Source of the DNA: Alligator mississippiensis
Taxonomy: Eukaryota; Chordata; Crocodylia; Alligatoridae
DNA length: 64,000 bases
Direction: 5' to 3'
Assembly (NCBI RefSeq): GCF_030867095.1
Contig: NC_081829.1
Span: 54,950,491-55,014,490 of the forward strand
In this document: piece by piece, positions 10,269-21,200 of the stretch
Layout of the letters: every line of letters starts with the position of its first letter
Position numbering within the stretch: position 1 is the first letter of the stretch
The notes under the pieces: model-generated
Seen by the model: only the letters and a program-made list of their open reading frames with translations
Databases searched by the model: none
Told to the model about the DNA's origin: nothing
Program-made: the position numbers and the translations under genes

Positions 10269-12054
10269 ACTCCTAGGCTGAAAAGGTTTTTTGGGTAGAT
10301 GTAATATTTTTTATTAGACCAACTAAATAGTTTCATAGTAGCTAGGGTTAGGAGAGACCTGAACAGATCCTGACCCCCTGCCACAGGCAGGAATGAAGGC
10401 TGAGTTCACAAGACCCCAGACAGCCTGACCCCCAAAAAAACTAACTACAGGTTGGTTCCAGATTCTGGCCACCCTAACTGTAAAATATTGCCTCCTGATC
10501 TCTAACCTAAGCCTATTCTCCATCAGCTTATTACTATTGTTCTTCATCACCCCAAGTGGTGCTGGGGAGAAAAGGGCTCTACCTATTTGCTGTTGATCTC
10601 CCCTGATGAGGTTGTAGGCAGCCACCAGGTCCCCCCTCAGCCTCCTCTTGCTGAGGCTGAACAGATTCATGTCCCTCAATCTCTCCTCATAGGGCCTGTC
10701 CTGCTGCCCTCTCACTAAGCAGGTGGCCCTCCTCTGAACTCTCTCCAGGCTGGCCACATCCCTTTTGAAGTGCAGCACTCAGTACTGGACGCAGTACTCC
10801 CAACTGCAGCCTGACCAGTGTCACATAGAAGGGGAGTATCACTTGTCTGGACTGGCTTGAGATGCATTTTTGGATGCATGACAAGGTATGGCTGGCCTTG
10901 CTGCCTGTGGTCTGGCATTGGTGGCTCATGTTCACCTTGGAGTCAATAATGACTCCAAGATCCCTTTCCGCCTCTGTGCTCTCAAGAGGAGAACTCCCCA
11001 GCCTGTATATATGCTGTGGATTCCTTCTCCCAAGGTGCAGCACCCTGCATTTGTCTATGTTGAACCCCATCCTAGTCTCATCTGCCCACTTCCATAGTCT
11101 GTCTAAATCTAGTTGCAGCCTCTCTCTCCCTTCAAGTGTGTCCACCTCACCCCACATATTAGTGTCATCAGCAAATTTGGACAGCGTGCTTTCCACCCCC
11201 TCATCCAAGTCGCTGATGAAGATGTTAAACTGCAGGCCCGAGGACCGAGCCCTGGGGTACCCCACTGCTCACATCTTGCCAGGTTGAGTACAACCTGTCC
11301 ACCACTACTCTCTAGGTATGCCCCATCAGTCAATTTTTTACCCATCCAACCATGCAGGCATTAATGCCGGAGTCACTTAATTTATTGATGAGGATAGGGT
11401 GACAGACAGCGTCAAAGGCTTTCTTAAAGTTTAGAAAGACTAAGTTCCCCAGTGACACCATCATCCAAGGATTTAGTTACCTGGTCATAAAAGGCAATCA
11501 GGTTGGTCTGGCAGGACCTACCTTTGATGAGCGCATGCTGGTTGCCCCTGAGCACAATCCCCCCTGCTGGCCCCCACAGACATGCTCCTTGATGATTTTC
11601 TCCAAGATTTTCCCGAGGACCGAGGTGAGGCTTATGGGCCTATAGTTACTTGGGTCCTCCTTTTCTTAAAAATGGGGACCACATTAGCTATTTTCCCATC
11701 CCCAGCACCTGGCCAGATGACCAGAATGCTCATACAGCTGGGTCAAGGGCTCCGCGATGACCCCTGCCAGCTCCCTCAACACCCTTGGGTGGAGGGCATC
11801 TGGACCTGCAGATTTAAAAAAGGTCTAGCCCTTCCAGAAGTTCCCTAATTACATCTGCGCTGACCCAAGGCCTGATAGAGCTATCCCTGAAATTGTCCCT
11901 ATTTCTGGCAGGAGGGATGTCCTGGTCCCTATTCAAGAACAGAGGCAAAGAAACTGTTATTAGTTGGAAAAATAAATAATAAAATATCACATCTACTCAA
12001 AGAACATTGTCTGCCTATGTCCTTAGACCAACATAGCTACAACCAATAACCCTA
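10269..12054. mobile_element. MITE split by a minus-strand CR1 insertion
   Basis: The left remnant (10269-10332) carries 'ttttttgggtagatgtaat' and 'ttattagaccaactaaat'. The right remnant (11961-12054) is the inverted partner, with 'ctgcctatgtccttagacca' near its end. Joined, they form a short member of the same family as 7389 and 22479. The CR1 between them is younger. Confidence 0.65.
10333..11960 (-). pseudogene. CR1 LINE, 5'-truncated reverse transcriptase copy
   Basis: On the minus strand this encodes the last part of CR1 ORF2: [33 protein letters not shown] (the catalytic F-A-D-D box is intact), then the C-terminal RRATCLVRGQQDRPYEERL block. The 3' end (plus 10333) shows the family's tail sequence. 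Frameshifts and stops break the frame, so it is dead. The flanks carry TAGTT on both sides (10328-10332 and 11961-11965), consistent with a short target-site duplication. Endonuclease and ORF1 are missing. Confidence 0.85.
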
Positions 12055-13800
12055 AAACCATAGGCTGATATTTTCAGAGTTTCACTGTGGATTAAGGCAC
12101 ACAACTCAAATGCCAATTGAGAAAGTCTAGTAAATAGGTTTTCTCCATCTTCCTAATTTTTACCAAAAGAAAGTCAGATTTGTATTTGAGCATACTAATA
12201 CTCAGTATGTAAATTCTGGAACCTCTTACTTTGGGCAACGAATAAAAGTTTGCAAACTTTGAGGCTAATATCAAAAGATAGAACAAAACCATGCTTTAAT
12301 AGAAACTCAGTTACAAAACTTCACTGTAGTATAAACTGCCATTTGGTCAGGATTTTGGATCTATTACTTTATTGCCACATAAACAGTGGAGAACAGAACT
12401 TAAAATAGATGTAGTTCAAGAATAGCATATTAGAGACAATACCATACATGTTGCCACAATTAGGATTGTGAGTAAAGTTCTTTCCATAGGTAGAACCCCT
12501 TGGGAATGCAAAAGCCAAAAGACTTAGAAAGGAAATGTAAGATAGTAACAGTTTGTGACATGTGAAATATGACATGCATATGGAAACAAAAAAACAGGCT
12601 GACTTCGAAAAAGACAACAAAATGTTTATTGTTTTGTGGGTTCCTGTAAGTTATATACCAGAACAGCCTCAAACTGAACTGAAACAATAGGTAACTTAAC
12701 TGAAACTGGACCAATTCAATATTTTGAAAAAATGTAAAGAACATTAAGTCCAGTATCAAAGGAATAGTCTTCAATTATTGTTTCATACTGTGCAAGTATT
12801 AAATATCAAGGTATGAGATAGAAGCTAGCTTATTTTTTAATCATATCTCTCTCTTAAGGCTTTTCTTTAAGCTCCACATGTTAAACAGAGTAGAAATATT
12901 ACAACAAATATACAAATTGAGTGCATCTTGGAAGTGTAAATTAGTTTTATGCTTGTTAATCTGTGTAAGATGTATGGTTCTGACTTCAATAAAAGGCTAC
13001 TTGAGAAGCCTTCTAAAACCGAGAATACCATCTGGTATTTCCATTCCCATCATCATAAATTTAATAGAAAGTGTAAAACGGAATTTCTTGTTAAAAATAA
13101 ACCCTGGGGTGAAAAAGTTTCACCAGATTTTTACTTAGCAAGCATGCACAGAGGAAAACTGAGAAACATGAAAAAACTGACTGATTTGACCAAAGTGCTC
13201 TTACAACTCTGGCTGGATCCACCTAACCAGCTCATGGACTTCCTCTGGCTTAAACCCCAAGACCAAGGCATTCAAAAACATGGAGCTCAGGAAAAGAGAA
13301 ACAACAAAAACATGGGAGGTTAAGGGAAAAAGGGACTTCACTGCTACAGAAGTGTTCTCATGTCAAGGGTTGTCAGAGGAAAGAGTACATTTCTTCCATT
13401 AAGAAAGACTGGATAATTTTCCTTCTGCCCTTCCTCCGAGTAGTCAATTGTACAGAACCATCATGAGCCTAATCCAGGATCAATATCACAGGGCTAATTC
13501 TGCCTTATTTATTAGAGGTTTTTAAATGAGAGAATATATCCATTTTATACATTTAAGTTCCAAAATGTTAAGCAAGCTTAAAAAAAAAAATTATTATAGA
13601 TTTATAGGTATGTACCCAAATTTTAACTGAAAATACTTAAAATAATCTAAAACTCAAATATAGCTGGCTAACCCATTCAGAAATAGCAGGGCTTTATTTA
13701 AAAAGCCCAGAATGTTTAGGTTATAGAGGAATTCTAATATTATAAAAGCCCACGTCTGTCACTCCATAACGCTTTATTCATGCTTTGATTGGTTGACAGA
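12055..13800. other. Intergenic DNA, nothing recognised
   Basis: AT-rich. A plus-strand open stretch near 12880-13320 has no recognisable domain and low-complexity, AT-driven composition, so I do not call it a gene. Confidence 0.4.
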
Positions 13801-13828
13801 AACAGTCAGAGTGCTCCAAGTGGGGGAG

Positions 13829-14240
13829 CACCACCATGATTCCGAAGCCGCACCAAGGACAGGACAGAAGGTGGGGGAGCCGAGGCCAGTGCTGTTGGCC
13901 TCAGCTCCCTGCCCTGCTCCTTGCAAGAGGCAGAATTGCGGTAGCATTGGGCGTTAGGCACTCCATCCCAACGCCGTCATTCTTGACCAGCAATTGGAAG
14001 CGCCACCATGATTCCAAAGCCACACTGAGCACTGGATAGGGGGTGGGGGAGCCAAAGCCAGCCCACCCTGCTTTCTGCAAGCCACACCGAGGACCAGACG
14101 GGGTAGGGGAGCTGAGGCCAGCTGTACTGGCCTCGATTCCCCCACCCCACTCCCTGCAAGAGGCAGAACAGTGGCAGCATGGGGCATTAGGTGGCAGTAC
14201 TCGATCCCAGCCCCCTCCCCTCATCGTTCTTGATGGACAG
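13829..14240 (+). repeat. GC-rich tandem repeat, about 2.5 units
   Basis: Units begin near 13829, 14000 and (partial) 14085. They share 'ccaccatgattcc', 'gccacac', 'gtgggggagcc' and 'ctgcaagaggcagaa'. The unit is about 170 bp with a shortened middle copy. The block is GC-rich in AT-rich surroundings and probably belongs to a non-autonomous transposon. No termini were identified. Confidence 0.6.
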
Positions 14241-14274
14241 TTGGCTAGTAAACATATATTTATCTTAAACTGTT

Positions 14275-15355
14275 TGTGACAGGGCACTTGGTGCGTCTCA
14301 CTTTAAGAGAGAAGCTGAAGGAGAAGCAGCCTGCAGGTGTGGCAGGAGCCAAGTAGAAAAATCACATGACCAGAAGAGGACCAGGCTTCATGTATATAAA
14401 ACCAGTGTCTGAGCTGATCAGGAAGTCTGGTCCTGAGAACTGCAGGGACAGGAACTCCTGGGTAGTAGGGCTACAGCCAGGCTCCTGCCTTAAGATCTAA
14501 GCTGGGAGTAAGCTCTGGTGGTTTGTGGAAGGGACTAAGGAGAGGCAAGGAGGTCCCAGGCTGGCCCAGGGACAGAGAAAGAGGGACCAGAGGAACAGGG
14601 CCTAGGGCCCAGGAGAGAGCCTGAGCCCAGGAGGGGTGGAATAGAGAGGGCCTGGGGCCTGAAGCCTGGCATGGGCAGAAGTGAAAGTGCCCAGAGAAGG
14701 GTGAGCATGAGCAAGGTCTGGGAGTAAGGCTGGAGCCTGAGCAAAGGGCAGAGTGGGGCCAGAGGGCCCAAGCCCAGATAGAGGGCTGTGTCAGCAAGGC
14801 CAGAGAGCCCAGATGTCTGGAGCCCAGGAGGGGCAGTTGTCAGCAGGGACAAGGGGGGCCCAAAGGTCTCAACTGGCCTAGGAGGGAAGGCAGGGTCTAA
14901 GATCAAAAGGTCAAGGACCATACAGCCGGAGACTGCCAGGGCCAGGAAGCCTGGAAATCTCAATTCGCCTAAGAGTGGGGTCACCATCTAGGGAGACCAA
15001 AGGTCAGGGACCACAGCCAGAGACCAAGGGGGCCAAGAAGCCCGTAGCCCAGAAGGGGTGAGGAGTAGGGCTAGGAGCCTGTACCATGCCATCTGCAAGG
15101 CATGAGTATTGGGGAACATGGAGCCCATGTAATTAGCCCTTAAGGCAATGATCATAGACACCTGTGGTCATAAGAGTAAGACCAAGCTTGGGAAGCCCTG
15201 GGATAGTCTCCCTTTCCTCAGAAATTAATAACATCAAAGCATGGCAGGCCAGTAGAGGGGAGAGTGCCCAAAAGGAAGCCAGGTTAGCAAAGGCTGAGCA
15301 GTCATTAGGGGGCATCGTGACCACCCTTGGGAGGACCACTCGCTATACTGTTACA
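14275..15355 (+). mobile_element. LTR-like element, possible solo LTR
   Basis: The block starts TGTGACAGGGCAC, ends CTGTTACA (TG...CA termini) and has a TATA motif (TATATAAA) at 14393-14400 about 120 bp from the left end, as expected of an LTR promoter. It is purine-rich, non-coding and sharply bounded by AT-rich DNA. No 4-6 bp target duplication was seen and no clear AATAAA lies in the expected place, so the call is tentative. Confidence 0.4.
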
Positions 15356-15798
15356 GTAGTTTTTTTAAATGTACTTCTATTCTGAACGGTTAATACTGCC
15401 AAAAAAACCAGAATCCAGCTGCATGTTTTAGTTACCATTTTTACATTTACTTATTAATCCTGCAGAATCAACACTACTAACAGAGAGTCTTGGATTCTAT
15501 TTTATCTTGTGCAGTTGTAACATAATAAAACTTCTGTTTACACCTGGGCAAGTCTACTGAAGACAAAGGAGCTTCACAGGTGTAACAGAATACATGAAAC
15601 CTACAGAAGCCTTGCATGTTAAGCATTGTGCAGCAGTAAAAAAAATGGGAAGTGTGGATTCTAGAGCACAGAGAGAAACATTTGCATGACCAATTATTAA
15701 TTTCACCTGTTCAAAGACAACAAAGTTGGCATTTCAAAAATTATCTCTTTGCAAAGTGGTTTTACAAACTTAAAATTTTAAGTCTATGCATTAGTGTT
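15356..15798. other. Intergenic DNA, nothing recognised
   Basis: AT-rich with no gene or element termini seen. Confidence 0.35.
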
Positions 15799-16345
15799 GT
15801 TGGTTGTAGCTGTGTTGGTCTAAGACAGTGGTCTCCAACCTTTTTAAGTAGGAGATAACCTTTGGCATTTAAAAGCAACCCAAGATCTACCATGCGCTGC
15901 CACCACCTTCCCCCCGACCAGCCGGTAAGTCTGTCGGGTGGGAAACCAGAGGCAGAGGGAGAAAAAATTATTTGGGGGCACGACCCCCCAGCATGCAAGT
16001 CCCACTGTGCCAGGGCCCCACTCAACTTAGCCCTGCTCCTGTCTCTGCAGCACTGTCCCTCACTGCGGGGGCCTCAATCCAGCCTCCGCCCCTTCCCTCC
16101 CCTTCCGACAGACCTGCTGGGCTGGGCCACACATGTATATGCACATGGGCACTCAGCCCCCACCCCAGCCTTGTATCTACCGCAAGAGGCTCTGAGATCT
16201 ACCGGTGGATCGAGATCCGCTGGTTGGTGACCACTGGTCTAAGGACATAGGCAGAAAAGATTCTTTGGGTACATGCAATATGTGCCCAAAAGCTTGCAAA
16301 GAACCATTTTTCCAACTATTAAGTCAGTCTAATAAGTCTATGCAT
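15799..16345. mobile_element. MITE interrupted by a hAT-like element
   Basis: The left piece (15799-15825) is 'gttggttgtagctgtgttgg'. The right piece (16237-16345) resumes with 'gtctaaggacataggcag', 'agattctttgggtac' and 'ccaactattaagtcagtcta'. This is the family of 22479-23265, split by the insertion at 15826-16236. Confidence 0.65.
15826..16236. mobile_element. 411-bp non-autonomous hAT-like transposon with 8-bp target duplication
   Basis: The left end CAGTGGTCTCCAACC is matched by the inverted right end (complement CAGTGGTCACCAACC, 14 of 15). The flanking 8-mers are gtctaaga (15818-15825) and gtctaagg (16237-16244), a near-perfect duplication. CAG-type ends and 8-bp duplications are hAT hallmarks. 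The interior is GC-rich and non-coding. The left end is nearly identical to that of the element at 24103, so they are one family. Confidence 0.85.
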
Positions 16346-17634
16346 GAAACTAGTAAGTTTTGGAATTAGAGTTCCTTTAAGCACTATGCTTAGTTTTCCT
16401 TCAACTTAAACTAAAGATCAGAGGAAAAGTTTAATTGAAGTTGCTATTAAATCAAGCATGTCAACTTTATTTTAAGTTCATTTACAAGGGTAAATAAGCA
16501 ATATAATTCCAAAACCATGCACTTATTAGCTGCAAATCATAACATTACAAATTAGAGGTATTGAGTTGTTACTCAGATTTTTAATAAAATAAACCTATAC
16601 ACATATCACTTGAATATAACTACATTGTCAAATAGCAAGGAAACACTTACTTTAAGAAAATGGTGGGGAGGGAGGAAACTATCCCAGAAAAAGCTATTAT
16701 TGGAGGAATGAACTCAGATTCCTGTTTTTAACCTATTTGTTAAAATACGCAATATTGTTCTTGTAACCAATAGTTCAGATACTATATATCCATATAACCA
16801 ATTCCTAAAGGATACTATTAATTTCATTACAATAAATAAATAACTTACATCGCTTAAAGTAAATGTAAAACAATGTAACTGAAAATCTATAAGACTACAG
16901 TAAGTGTTTTTAAAGAAAAATTGTATGAACATTTATAACTTATTAACAGACCTGGTACCACATCCATGTGCTACAGTGAAATGTACAGCAACCGTAGCAG
17001 GAAAAAAAAATAAGTCAGCACTGCAGAACGTTGCATACTATACTACAAAGAGAATGCATTTATGAACACACTTCATTTGTTTTTCTGACCCTTTAAGTAT
17101 GTAAATGGTACATATGCCCAAAAAAGTAAATGCAACAACACACCCAGCTTTGTCTATATTTCCCCCATACATTGCAACATAAACAAGTCTGGGTATAGGG
17201 GCTGACACTGAAAACTGTAGAGTACTCTCCGCCTCCATTAAAGGAAGTAGAGGGCAGTCAGCACTTTATAAAAGGTATATAAATACCTTACAGGATTAGG
17301 CCCATACTAAATTGTTTTCAGAGACCTTTTGCCTACCATTTGTTACTGTAAGCAATATTAACCATAATAGTGCTTACAAATGGCAATAGGTAAAGTCACT
17401 GGCTTCCAAATCACAAGATTAGTAATGAGATGTATTTAAGAACATGAGCAATGTTAACTGCAGTGGCTGAAAAGATTTTCATATTTACTGAAATGTTTAT
17501 CCTGAAGAGATGCATAAAAGTATTATCTAATTCTATGCAAAAAAATACTTGTGCAATAAAAATAAAGCCACACAAACTAAGGGCTGCCAAAGTTATAGGA
17601 CTTAACAGCTTCCTGAAAATTCAATTAACTGTAT
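16346..17634. other. Downstream of SLC25A16, nothing recognised
   Basis: AT-rich sequence that may include longer SLC25A16 3' UTR; a second AATAAA on the minus strand lies near 16466-16471. No conserved coding block was seen. Confidence 0.35.
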
Positions 17635-17640
17635 TTTATT
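17635..17640 (-). terminator. SLC25A16: Candidate SLC25A16 polyadenylation signal
   Basis: AATAAA on the minus strand, 434 bp beyond the stop codon. It is the first canonical hexamer I found downstream of the coding sequence. A further one near 16466-16471 could be used instead. Confidence 0.4.
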
Positions 17641-18073
17641 AAATCAAGTGTATTCTTTTCTCTCTTTCTTTAGCTTAGCTCAAGAAGCAACACAACTATA
17701 AATAATATTAAAATTGTGGAATGGCATAGTAAAGCTAAACAGCAGTCACTTTGAAACCCGTATTTAAAAAATTATAAAGTTCCTTTCACGATATCCATGA
17801 CAAATGTACAATGATACATAATTAACCTAAGGGAGCCTAAAGTTTCAAGTACAGAGAGCTGATTATAGCAAGATAACGTTAATTTTGGACAATCTCCTGC
17901 TTTGACTCCAAAAGGTTTTATTACACCATGTTGGGTTTTTTTGGGAAAATAAAATACTAAGATACCAGTAGTTCCACAGTGACAGATTAAACATTACATT
18001 TCAAGTGATTTACTCAAAAATATATCATGTAGACACATGCCACAGTCTTACAATGTACTTTACAAAAAATACT

Positions 18074-18230
18074 TTAGTTGAGGTGCAGGAACTGTTTCAT
18101 AAGTTCATATGTGGTAAAAGCCACAGCCTGTGAAGGAATACAACGAATATAATTCAGAGATAAACCACGGTATAATCCTCTTCGTATTCCATGGTTTTGA
18201 TATACATACTTCAGTGTCTGCACCATTGTA
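18074..18230 (-). CDS. SLC25A16: SLC25A16 exon 9 (terminal)
   Basis: Encodes [40 protein letters not shown] and [11 protein letters not shown], then TAA at 18076-18074. Acceptor CTTTCCAG|T. It carries the last transmembrane helix. Confidence 0.95.
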
Positions 18231-21200
18231 CTGGAAAGACAAAAAGATCCCAAGCTTTTATTCAACACAGATTTACGTTATATTTAAAATATTTTTTTTA
18301 AATTTAAGCGTACATCTTTCTTTAGAAATTTCTTAGCATAAAAAGTAAGTTGCGTGACCCCTCAAAAATTTGATAACCTGGCAAATCTTTTGAGAGGTAG
18401 GAAAGTATTATCTATATTTTAGAAGAGAGATACTTAAATCAGAGAGTTAACACAGGAAGTCTGTATCAAAGCCAAGATTACAGCTCTGTTCCGAATCCCA
18501 GACAAGTGGATTAATTACGTGGCCATACTTCTTTAAGGCTCAAGTTCTAAAGCAATTTGTGTATTTCAGACCTTGCTTAAACAATGAGTTTCTAGGCTTA
18601 CATAACAGTCTCATTGATAAAGAGCTGTGCCGTTTTCATAGATACACCATTTTAGCTTATAATTAATGCAGTATATGCATTTGATCTTCAGCTAAGTGTT
18701 TGTTTTCCTTTAGTACTGAAGGAGGCATACAACTATTAGCAAATAAATGGTAAAATAAAGAGTAGTACAGTAGAAATCTAAGTTCTCAACACACCTACTC
18801 CTGAAGAAATTACTTCCCAAACACATGTTCCATGCTCCTCCAAATGCTCAAAGCTATACATGATGACTACTGTCTCTCAATACTAGAACTCCTCCACACA
18901 ATTGCCAAAACTATATTAATTAGACTAGTCTCTTTAAAATAGTTAATTACTGCTAATGCAGGAAACAAGAGCCCACTGAAACTAGTAATTGGGTCTTTCA
19001 TAGACAGCTGGAAAGCAATACATTAACTAGATGATGCTTACCAAGAGTACAGCAACTGTGGACCTCAGTTTGTTTGGTACAAATGCAAATTCAAAATGAC
19101 GAATCTCAAGAAAAGTATTAATTCAATAGGATGATGTTATGTTATGGAGCTTTTGCATCTACCCAAAGTTACCACACTATGGAAAAGCCTAAGATACTAG
19201 AACCATAGTGTCTCCCATTACTGGGGATACTAGGAAGTCAACCAGGAAAAACAGCACAGAAAGTGAAGTGTGAATGACAGCTTTTTATCATACTCAGATA
19301 TGGATCTTTTATCCATATCTCATGAATAGGATATCTCGGGAAGGCTAACCGCACCTTGTCATGCATCCATAGATGCATCACGAGCAGGTCCAAGGAGGTG
19401 ATCCTCCCGCTCTACACGACATTGGTCAGGCTGCAGTTGGAGTACTGCGTCCAGGTCTGGGCACCACACTTCAGAAGGGATGTGGATAGCATCGAGAGGG
19501 TACAGAGGAGGGCCACTCGCATAATCAGGGGGCAGCCCCTATAAGGAGAGGCTACGGGACCAAAACCTGTTCAGCCTCCACAAAAGAAGGCTGAGAGGGG
19601 ATAAGGTGGCCACCTACAAACTTGCCAAGGGGGACCAGCATGCAATGGGAAAGTCATAGAATCATAGAAGTAGGGTCGGAAGGGACCTTGTAGATCTTCA
19701 AGTCCGACCCCCTGCCTGGGCAGGAGGGAAACTGGGCTCAAGTGACCCCAGCCAGGTAGGCATCGAGCCGCTTCTTAAAGACCCCCAGGGTAGGAGCCAG
19801 AACCACTTCCCTTGGGAGTTGGTTCCAGATCCTAGCCACCCTAACTGTGAAGTAGTTCTTACGGATGTCTCATCTAAACCTACTCTCCAACAACTTGTGG
19901 CCGTTATTCCTTGCTATCCTGGGGGGCGCTAAGGGAAACAAGGTCTCCCCCAAACCCTTCTGGTCCCCCCTAGTGAGTTTATAGACAGTCACCAGGTCCC
20001 CCCTCAGCCTTCTCTTGTGAAGGCTGAACAAGTTCAGGTCCCATAGCCTCTCATTGTAGGGTCTGCCCTGCTGTCCCCGGATCATGCGGGTGGCCTTCCT
20101 CTGGACCCTCTCAATGTTGTCCACATCCCTCTTGAAGTGGGGTGCCCAGAACTGGACACAGTACTCCAGCTGCAGCCTGACCAGTGTCGCGTAGAGGGGG
20201 AGGATCACCTCCTTGGCCCTACTTGAGATGCACCCGTGGATGCACGATAGGGTCCAGTTAGCCCTGCTGACCATGACCTCGCATTGTCGGCCCATGTTCA
20301 TCCTGGAGTCAATGATGACTCCAAGATCCCTTTCTGCCTCCGTGCTCTCAAGAAGGGAGTTTCCCCATCTTATAAGTGTGTTGCCGGTTACTACTGCCCA
20401 AGTGCAGCACCCTGCACTTGTCCGTATTGAAACGCATCCTGTTTTTGTTAGCCAACCCTTGCAACCTATCCAGGTCTTTCCCTCCCTCCTAGTGTGCCCA
20501 CCTCACCCCAAATTTTGGTATCATCAGCAAATTTGAACAGGTTGCTTTTCACCCTGTTGTCCAAATCGCTGATAAAGAAATTGAACAGTGCGGGCCCAAG
20601 GACCGAGCCCTGGGGGACTCCACTGCCCACTTCCCCCCAGGTCGAATATGTCCCGTCCACCACCACCCTCGGAGTACGACCCTTCAGCCAATTAGCAATC
20701 CATCTGACCGTGTAGGCATCAATGCCACAGTCACCTAGTTTTTTAATGAGGATGGGGTGGGAGACAGTGTCAAAGGCCTTGCTGAAGTCCAGAAAGACTA
20801 CATCCACGGTGACACCTGCATCCAATGCTTTTGTGACGTGATCGTAAAAGGCAATCAGGTTGGTCTGACATGACCTGCCCCTAATGAAACTGTGCTGGTT
20901 GCCCCTGAGCATCATCCCCGATGCACTCCTTGATGATCTTCTCAAAGAGTTTCTCCAGGATTGAGGTAAGACTGATGGGCCTATAGTTGCCCGGGTCCTC
21001 CCTTTCTTAAAGATGGGGACCACATTGTCCCTGCTCCTCCAAGCACTACCGGAAGTTACAAGGAATAACGGCCATAAGCTGACAGAGTAGATTCAGGCTG
21101 GACATCAGGAGGCACTATTTCACAGTCAAGGCGTCTAGGAGCTGGAACCAACTTCCAAGGGTGGTGGTGCTTGCCCATACCCTGGGGGTCTTCAAAAGAA

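Noticed and set aside
12878..13323. Possible small gene on the plus strand
   Set aside because: AT-rich, no recognisable domain, no splice or promoter support.
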